Source: Candidatus Parcubacteria bacterium (lineage in GTDB: Bacteria; Patescibacteriota; Patescibacteriia; Patescibacteriales; UBA12075). From it: a stretch of DNA of 45,289 nt. The DNA lies in NCBI GenBank assembly GCA_023142915.1, contig JAGLIO010000006.1, positions 1 to 45,289 on the forward strand, given 5' to 3'. The notes under the pieces were generated by a model. That model had not been told where the DNA came from. It was given only the letters and a program-made list of their open reading frames with translations, and made no database searches. How positions within the stretch are numbered: position 1 is the stretch's first letter; each line of letters opens with the position of its first letter. A program made the translations under genes and the position numbers. Shown here piece after piece: positions 41,850-45,289 of the stretch.

Positions 41850-41878
41850 TTGACGAAACTTAAAAAATAATTTATTAT
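41850..41878 (+). promoter_or_regulatory. Promoter for tRNA-Asn
   Basis: TTGACG (41850-41855), a 17-bp spacer and TATTAT (41873-41878). The start site would fall near 41885, giving a leader of roughly 110 nt before the tRNA. Confidence 0.55.
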
Positions 41879-41892
41879 ATTATTACTATCAA

Positions 41893-41963
41893 ATTAACAG
41901 TTAACATATCAACTTTTAACATTTAATCTTTATTTGTTGATGGTTGATTTGTTGGCTGTTAAT
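41893..41963 (+). repeat. Imperfect inverted repeat in the tRNA-Asn leader
   Basis: ATTAACAG (41893-41900) pairs with CTGTTAAT (41956-41963), and the adjoining ATCAAC with GTTGAT, with internal loops. The arms lie between the promoter and the tRNA and would place a hairpin in the precursor transcript. Could be fortuitous in such AT-rich sequence. Confidence 0.4.
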
Positions 41964-41994
41964 TGTTTTCTAAATAGTTAATTGTTATTAACAT

Positions 41995-42069
41995 TCCCGG
42001 GTGGCGCAGCGGTAGCGCAGTTGACTGTTAATCAATTGGTCGTCGGTTCGAATCCGACCCCGGGAGCCA
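41995..42069 (+). tRNA. tRNA-Asn (anticodon GTT), CCA encoded
   Basis: Acceptor TCCCGGG pairs with CCCGGGA, discriminator G, then an encoded CCA. The anticodon stem TTGAC-type has loop CTGTTAA, giving GTT. The T-arm is GTCGGTTCGAATCCGAC. The encoded CCA is part of the first of several nested hairpins that follow (GCCACGA...), so the 3' trailer structure begins inside the mature end. Confidence 0.95.
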
Positions 42070-42235
42070 CGAAAAATGGCTTCGCCATCTCGTGGCAGGT
42101 CACGAAAAATGCCCAAGGGCATCTCGTGGCACGCCACATCAAAAATTGGCATGTCACAACATTATAAGGTGAAAATTCAGAAAGCATTTTTACGTGAGCC
42201 ACGTGGCGACGAAGTCGCTTTACGTGGCCCGTGAA
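42066..42235. repeat. Three nested hairpins with a conserved AAA/C internal loop
   Basis: Hairpin 1 (42066-42096): GCCACGA, AAA, ATGGC, TTC, GCCAT, C, TCGTGGC. Hairpin 2 (42101-42128): CACGA, AAA, ATGCCC, AA, GGGCAT, C, TCGTG. Hairpin 3 (42199-42227) is the same plan inverted: CCACGT, G, GCGAC, GAA, GTCGC, TTT, ACGTGG. Stem sequences differ but the asymmetric AAA opposite C stays. The 255-bp gap from the tRNA to the GIY-YIG gene holds no credible coding region. Confidence 0.7.
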
Positions 42236-42260
42236 TTACATATGAGCTTGCCACAACACA

Positions 42261-42292
42261 AAAACACGTCTTTATTTGACGTGTTTTATATT
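42261..42292 (+). terminator. Terminator between the hairpin region and the GIY-YIG gene
   Basis: AAAACACGTC (42261-42270) pairs with GACGTGTTTT (42278-42287) over a 7-nt loop, with T/A-rich tail. It likely ends the tRNA-Asn transcript after the structured repeats. Confidence 0.65.
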
Positions 42293-42325
42293 ATATTTGA
42301 ATAGTTAATTATAATAAGGAGAAAT

Positions 42326-42583
42326 ATGTTTTACGTTTATTTACTAGAATGCCAGCAAGACAAATCTTGGTATATTGGTTATACTTCTGACTTAAAACGG
42401 AGGATAAACGATCATCAAAGAGGTTGTGGCTGTCGCACTACTTTTTTGAAAAAAAATTGGAAATTAATTTATTACGAAGCATATATAGAAAAGCGGGATG
42501 CGATTGGCAGAGAAAAATTCTTAAAAAGCGGATCTGGTAGGAAATATTTGAATAAGCAGTTAAGGAATTATTTATTAAAGTAG
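42326..42583 (+). CDS. GIY-YIG domain protein (UPF0213-like), 85 aa
   Basis: Single-domain GIY-YIG nuclease-like protein, a small family often encoded in bacteria with no firm role. Landmarks: FYVYLLECQQDKSWYIGYTS (GIY and YIG halves as VYLL...YIGY), LKRRINDHQRG with the conserved Arg, and the C-terminal REKFLKSGSGRKYLNKQL. AAGGAG at 42316-42321 supports the start, though spacing is short (4 bp). Standalone gene following a terminator. Catalytic Glu appears in the EKRDAIGREKF region. Confidence 0.9.
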   Translation: MFYVYLLECQQDKSWYIGYTSDLKRRINDHQRGCGCRTTFLKKNWKLIYYEAYIEKRDAIGREKFLKSGSGRKYLNKQLRNYLLK

Positions 42584-42776
42584 GTATAATTTTTATTTGA
42601 AATTTGCTAAATAGTTTTTTAGTTTTTGTTTTATTTGTTGTTTTCTCATATTTTTATTTTTTTAATGAATAATATCATTATATCATGATGGAATGGTGTT
42701 GGAAAAATTGTTTGATTTTTCTTTATATATAATGTATTATAATATTCAGATAAAGAAAATAAAAGTACAGAATATT

Positions 42777-43514
42777 ATGTCAACAACAACTGATTTACAA
42801 GCGGTAACAACTGATATTTTTTTAAAAATATCAGATTTATATTCAAAAGTAGATTATTTAGAAAAAACAATATCTGAATATACAATATCTGAAAAATATT
42901 TTTCTCATATTTTATATACTCAGTTAACAATATTTTCTATAATGGTTGGAGCTTTAGTGGCTTTATATTTTTTCTTTTCTTGGAGAGTGAATAATGGAAA
43001 AATTAAAAAATTAGTTGATGAAATGAAAAATGAACTGAAAAAAGATATTCAGGAATTAACTAGCAAAGAGAAAATTTTAATTAATTCAGATATAGATAGA
43101 TTTAAAGTAGAAATAAAAACTATTGTTGATACCAAAAATAAAGAAACGGAAACAAAACTAAATGAACTTACATTACAAAACAAATTAGATGTTACTATAT
43201 TACGAGGAGAAATTTATAGAACACTCGGTGAATATTGGAATAGTCAAAAAAATTTTGAGACGTCTTTCCTTTGGTGGGTAAGGTCTTCCGAACAGTTTAA
43301 TAGAGGAGGGGACGCAAAGATGGTAAGAATTGCGTTGGGTAGCGCAAAAGATGTTGTTAGTAAAGTTGACTACGGAGTTTCTTTGTCGCCAAGTATTATT
43401 GGTGAATATCAAAGGTTAATGACATTAATTAGTGATAATTTTTATAAAATTGAAAAAGATTTATTGGAAAGCGAGCTAAAAAATGCTTTAAACAGAAAAT
43501 ATGAACAAAATTAA
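42777..43514 (+). CDS. Membrane-anchored coiled-coil protein, 245 aa
   Basis: Not recognised. From the chosen start (MSTTTDLQAVTTDIFLKISD) come a short helical region, one membrane helix at about residues 48-68 (TIFSIMVGALVALYFFFSW), and a long Lys/Glu-rich coiled coil (about 75-145). A C-terminal helical domain with IYRTLGEYWNSQKNFETSFL has TPR-like spacing. An earlier in-frame ATG at 42693 would add 28 residues that look like leader sequence. Its last 14 bp overlap the next gene, so the two are translationally coupled. Function unknown. Confidence 0.7.
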   Translation: MSTTTDLQAVTTDIFLKISDLYSKVDYLEKTISEYTISEKYFSHILYTQLTIFSIMVGALVALYFFFSWRVNNGKIKKLVDEMKNELKKDIQELTSKEKILINSDIDRFKVEIKTIVDTKNKETETKLNELTLQNKLDVTILRGEIYRTLGEYWNSQKNFETSFLWWVRSSEQFNRGGDAKMVRIALGSAKDVVSKVDYGVSLSPSIIGEYQRLMTLISDNFYKIEKDLLESELKNALNRKYEQN

Positions 43515-43980
43515 TATAGCAACAAACATATTTAAAAAATTAAAACAGAAAGAAAAGGACAGTATAAAAAATGATTTTAAAGAACATTTTGATATAGATA
43601 TTAAAGAGTTGGTTTTTAAAGAAGAAGATAATATTGACTCTGCAAGACTGGTGTTAAAAGACATTGATCTAAAGACATTTATTAGTGAAATTATTTTGTG
43701 GGATAAATTTTTTGATATAATAAAATTGTTAAAAAATATTTCAGCTATTAGGTGTAAAAACAATGATTATCAATATTGGTTAATAGATACATCTAACAAT
43801 TCAGCTATAAATATTGCTTTTGCAGTAAACGAAAAAATCACTATCGATTTATTAGCAAGTAGTTTAAAAACATTTTTAAATGGAGAAATATTTGAAAAGA
43901 AAGTTGAAGAAAAAAAAGATAAAATAATTTTAGTAGGTTGGGACACTGAGAATTTAAGGTGGATGTCTGATATAATTTAA
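43501..43980 (+). CDS. Hypothetical protein, 159 aa
   Basis: Not recognised. Soluble, Lys/Glu-rich, mixed helix/strand pattern; for example LVLKDIDLKTFISEIILWDK and NNSAINIAFAVNEKITIDLL. No signal peptide, membrane helix or catalytic motif seen. It starts inside the end of the coiled-coil membrane protein gene (14-bp overlap), a strong sign that the two products are made together and may interact (inference). Followed by a 144-bp AT-rich gap. Confidence 0.68.
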   Translation: MNKINIATNIFKKLKQKEKDSIKNDFKEHFDIDIKELVFKEEDNIDSARLVLKDIDLKTFISEIILWDKFFDIIKLLKNISAIRCKNNDYQYWLIDTSNNSAINIAFAVNEKITIDLLASSLKTFLNGEIFEKKVEEKKDKIILVGWDTENLRWMSDII

Positions 43981-44124
43981 TCTAGGTTACATTTATTGAC
44001 AAATTGCTCTTGAAATAATACTATTTTAATGTTATTCTAAAAATAATTTGACAGACATTTTGCTCAACTGTAAAAATATTTTCCAGATTTAGTATAAATT
44101 TAATAATTATTTAAATAAAATTAT

Positions 44125-44376
44125 ATGGAAAAAAACATTAAATTTGAAAAAGCGCTTAATAAAGAGAGAAGCGAAGAACTTAATCGGGTAATCATGATTC
44201 ACAATGAATATATTGGAGAATTTGCTATGGCAGATAATAAAGAGATGCAAAGATTGCAGGAATTATTTACTAACGAGGTAGCAAAATTAAGTCCAGAAGA
44301 TAGAAAAGCTCTTGATGATTTTTTCGATAACCTTCCTGAGTCCGAAAGACCCCAAAATATTGCCCTTGATTATTAA
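44125..44376 (+). CDS. Hypothetical protein, 83 aa
   Basis: Not recognised. A short, highly charged, mostly helical protein: MEKNIKFEKALNKERSEELN followed by RVIMIHNEYIGEFAMADN. It ends with KLSPEDRKALDDFFDNLPES. No membrane segment. The C-terminal LSPEDRKALDDFF pattern looks like a small helical interaction motif. It stands alone before an 18-bp palindrome. Composition is like the window. Coding likelihood is moderate, based on charge pattern and an internal stop-free frame. Confidence 0.55.
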   Translation: MEKNIKFEKALNKERSEELNRVIMIHNEYIGEFAMADNKEMQRLQELFTNEVAKLSPEDRKALDDFFDNLPESERPQNIALDY

Positions 44377-44402
44377 ATTGAATTTTATATTTGAATACGA
44401 AC

Positions 44403-44420
44403 TTGTTGCAATTGCAACAA
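44403..44420. promoter_or_regulatory. Perfect 18-bp palindrome, possible operator
   Basis: TTGTTGCAATTGCAACAA is perfectly self-complementary with no loop, more like a dimeric regulator site than an RNA hairpin. It lies 27 bp after the 83-aa gene. No clear target promoter next to it. Confidence 0.4.
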
Positions 44421-44582
44421 TTAGTATGGTATGGCGGTAGAATTATTTATTAATTCAATAAATGATGATTTGTTGACTGACAATATTTTTTAAGTATTGT
44501 AAATTAGAGGCAGAAAATTTTAAATTATCCAACACTTCCACCCAGTCCATAGTTCTAAAGTCGTCAACCAAACCGAGCAAAT

Positions 44583-44615
44583 AAAAATGTACGTACAATG
44601 TATACGTACATTTTT
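44583..44615. terminator. Bidirectional terminator-like palindrome
   Basis: AAAAATGTACGTA and TACGTACATTTTT arms (44583-44595 and 44603-44615) with a 7-nt loop. It directly follows the stop codon of the minus-strand 49-aa frame and could end that transcript and any plus-strand one. Confidence 0.65.
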
Positions 44616-44763
44616 ATTTTGAACAAAAATCAATTTTAGCCAGCGTATCAAAAATATCTACAAGGTCATTTCCTGTTTTGCTTGCTTCTTCAAAATTCAA
44701 ATCAAGCCCATATTCGGCTTTTACAATGTCTCTGAATTCTTGTATTAATTCTTTGCTGACCAT
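44614..44763 (-). CDS. 49-aa hypothetical protein
   Basis: Small frame starting MVSKELIQEFRDIVKAEYGL and continuing DLNFEEASKTGNDLVDIFDT. The amphipathic pattern (LI-EF--I---EYG--L-FEEA---LV-IFD-LA) resembles small helical proteins seen repeatedly in Patescibacteria (recognition from memory, no search). The gene ends inside a palindromic terminator, which supports it being transcribed. Function unknown; such proteins are often near mobile or accessory regions. Confidence 0.55.
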   Translation of the reverse strand: MVSKELIQEFRDIVKAEYGLDLNFEEASKTGNDLVDIFDTLAKIDFCSK

Positions 44764-45289
44764 ATGTAAAAATAATTTTTTTTATATTAAGTTATTTAAT
44801 CCAGACGCAACGATTAAAATTACTCCGCCTATAAGGCGGTAGCGCTCCGCGCCTCTCTCTATCAAACGCTTCGCCCTAATATTTACACTCGTGCTTCCTA
44901 ACCGCTAGAGCCGCGTCCACGCTCCGCTATTCGCTCCGCGCGGCCGCGTCTCCAGCTACATTCTTTTTATCTTTAAAATAAGCGCGGATTAAACCAATAA
45001 TGATGTCGTTTCGTTCCGCTCGTGAATTTTCCGCGAGATCCTCCGCTCCGCTCCGGAACTCACGGAAAATCCCCAAGCTCCACTCCACTTCAATTATTAA
45101 AGAACTTACAAAGCGGATGTCATTCCGCTGCGGCGCGAGCCGGACTGGCGACCAGGGCAATTATAACTTAAAAAGGTATGCCCTCGTCGCCAGTCCGTCT
45201 CCCGCCTCCGCTCCATTCTCATATTTTAAATATCTGGAATTCACGAACGATGCGGCGAAAGGGAAAAAGTCCGCTCCGATAAAAAAAGC
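44764..45289. other. GC-richer noncoding tail with repeats
   Basis: No supportable gene. The stretch is more GC-rich than the rest and full of CTCCGCTCCG-like runs. TTTTCCG and CGGAAAAT near 45032-45075 form another partial inverted repeat. The sequence could be a dispersed repeat cluster or remnant of an element continuing beyond the window. Frames present here change composition abruptly and match no motif. Confidence 0.5.
45141..45197. repeat. Long inverted repeat
   Basis: CGGACTGGCGAC (45141-45152) pairs with GTCGCCAGTCCG (45186-45197). After an opposed C/C, AGGGC (45154-45158) pairs with GCCCT (45180-45184). The 21-nt loop is AT-rich. This is a stable hairpin in either strand; role unknown. 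Confidence 0.65.

Noticed and set aside
41982-42167. Open frame covering tRNA-Asn
   Set aside because: It reads through a complete tRNA and structured repeats.
44455-44550. 31-aa minus-strand frame starting MDWVEVLDNLKFSASNLQ
   Set aside because: Too short, no SD or promoter, no recognised family; could be a remnant but not supportable.

Overview
This window is AT-rich bacterial DNA that uses the standard code: TGA is a normal stop, for example at the end of the tsaB-like gene. Many genes lack a Shine-Dalgarno site. UvrC and TsaB are shortened, a PSP1/RicT-like protein follows rpsB-tsf, and there are giant surface proteins and many intergenic palindromes. Together these suggest a Candidate Phyla Radiation (Patescibacteria) genome. 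The phylum-level guess is inference from gene content; no rRNA is present.

Layout. 1-8.7 kb: a small orphan gene with a textbook promoter, then a giant alpha-2-macroglobulin-like protein (minus strand) divergent from a membrane histidine kinase. 8.8-12.0 kb: ferredoxin, a short uvrC, tRNA-Thr, a YibE/F membrane protein and tRNA-Glu. 12.3-12.55 kb: an apparent orphan small RNA gene with its own promoter and terminator. 12.6-22.1 kb: a long minus-strand block. Read in its own direction it runs secE-nusG-rplK-rplA, then a nucleotide cluster (dCMP deaminase, dCTP deaminase/dUTPase-like, thyA, folA, NUDIX, two P-loop kinases), then gatB and fmt. 22.3-23.7 kb: decayed IS66 and group II intron remnants. 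23.7-26.6 kb: short tsaB, rpsB, tsf and a PSP1-domain protein. 26.6-28.0 kb: a tandem array of palindrome-rich noncoding units. 28.0-34.9 kb: accessory genes, comprising three small unknown proteins, a TSP1-repeat/trypsin-like secreted protease, a lipoprotein and a large M23 peptidase. 35.0-42.1 kb: envelope genes (polytopic membrane protein, CDP-alcohol phosphatidyltransferase, GT2 glycosyltransferase), dnaG, rpoD and tRNA-Asn. 42.1-45.3 kb: structured repeats, a GIY-YIG protein, small unknown genes and a GC-richer tail.

How genes work together. The minus-strand block joins translation/secretion (SecE, NusG, L11, L1) with a thymidylate-synthesis route: dCMP deaminase and Dcd feed dUMP, ThyA makes dTMP and FolA recycles folate. 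GatB and Fmt are tRNA-dependent amidation and formylation enzymes. dnaG and rpoD are adjacent, as in the macromolecular synthesis operon.

The signal I rate highest is a ~57-bp element made of two consecutive hairpins. It lies 12-19 bp upstream of the start codons of uvrC, dnaG and rpoD in the same orientation, and occurs once, inverted, inside the putative small RNA at 12.36-12.55 kb. Paired base changes between copies preserve both stems. This could be a structured leader element shared by repair, replication and transcription genes, possibly with an antisense partner RNA, or a dispersed palindromic repeat.
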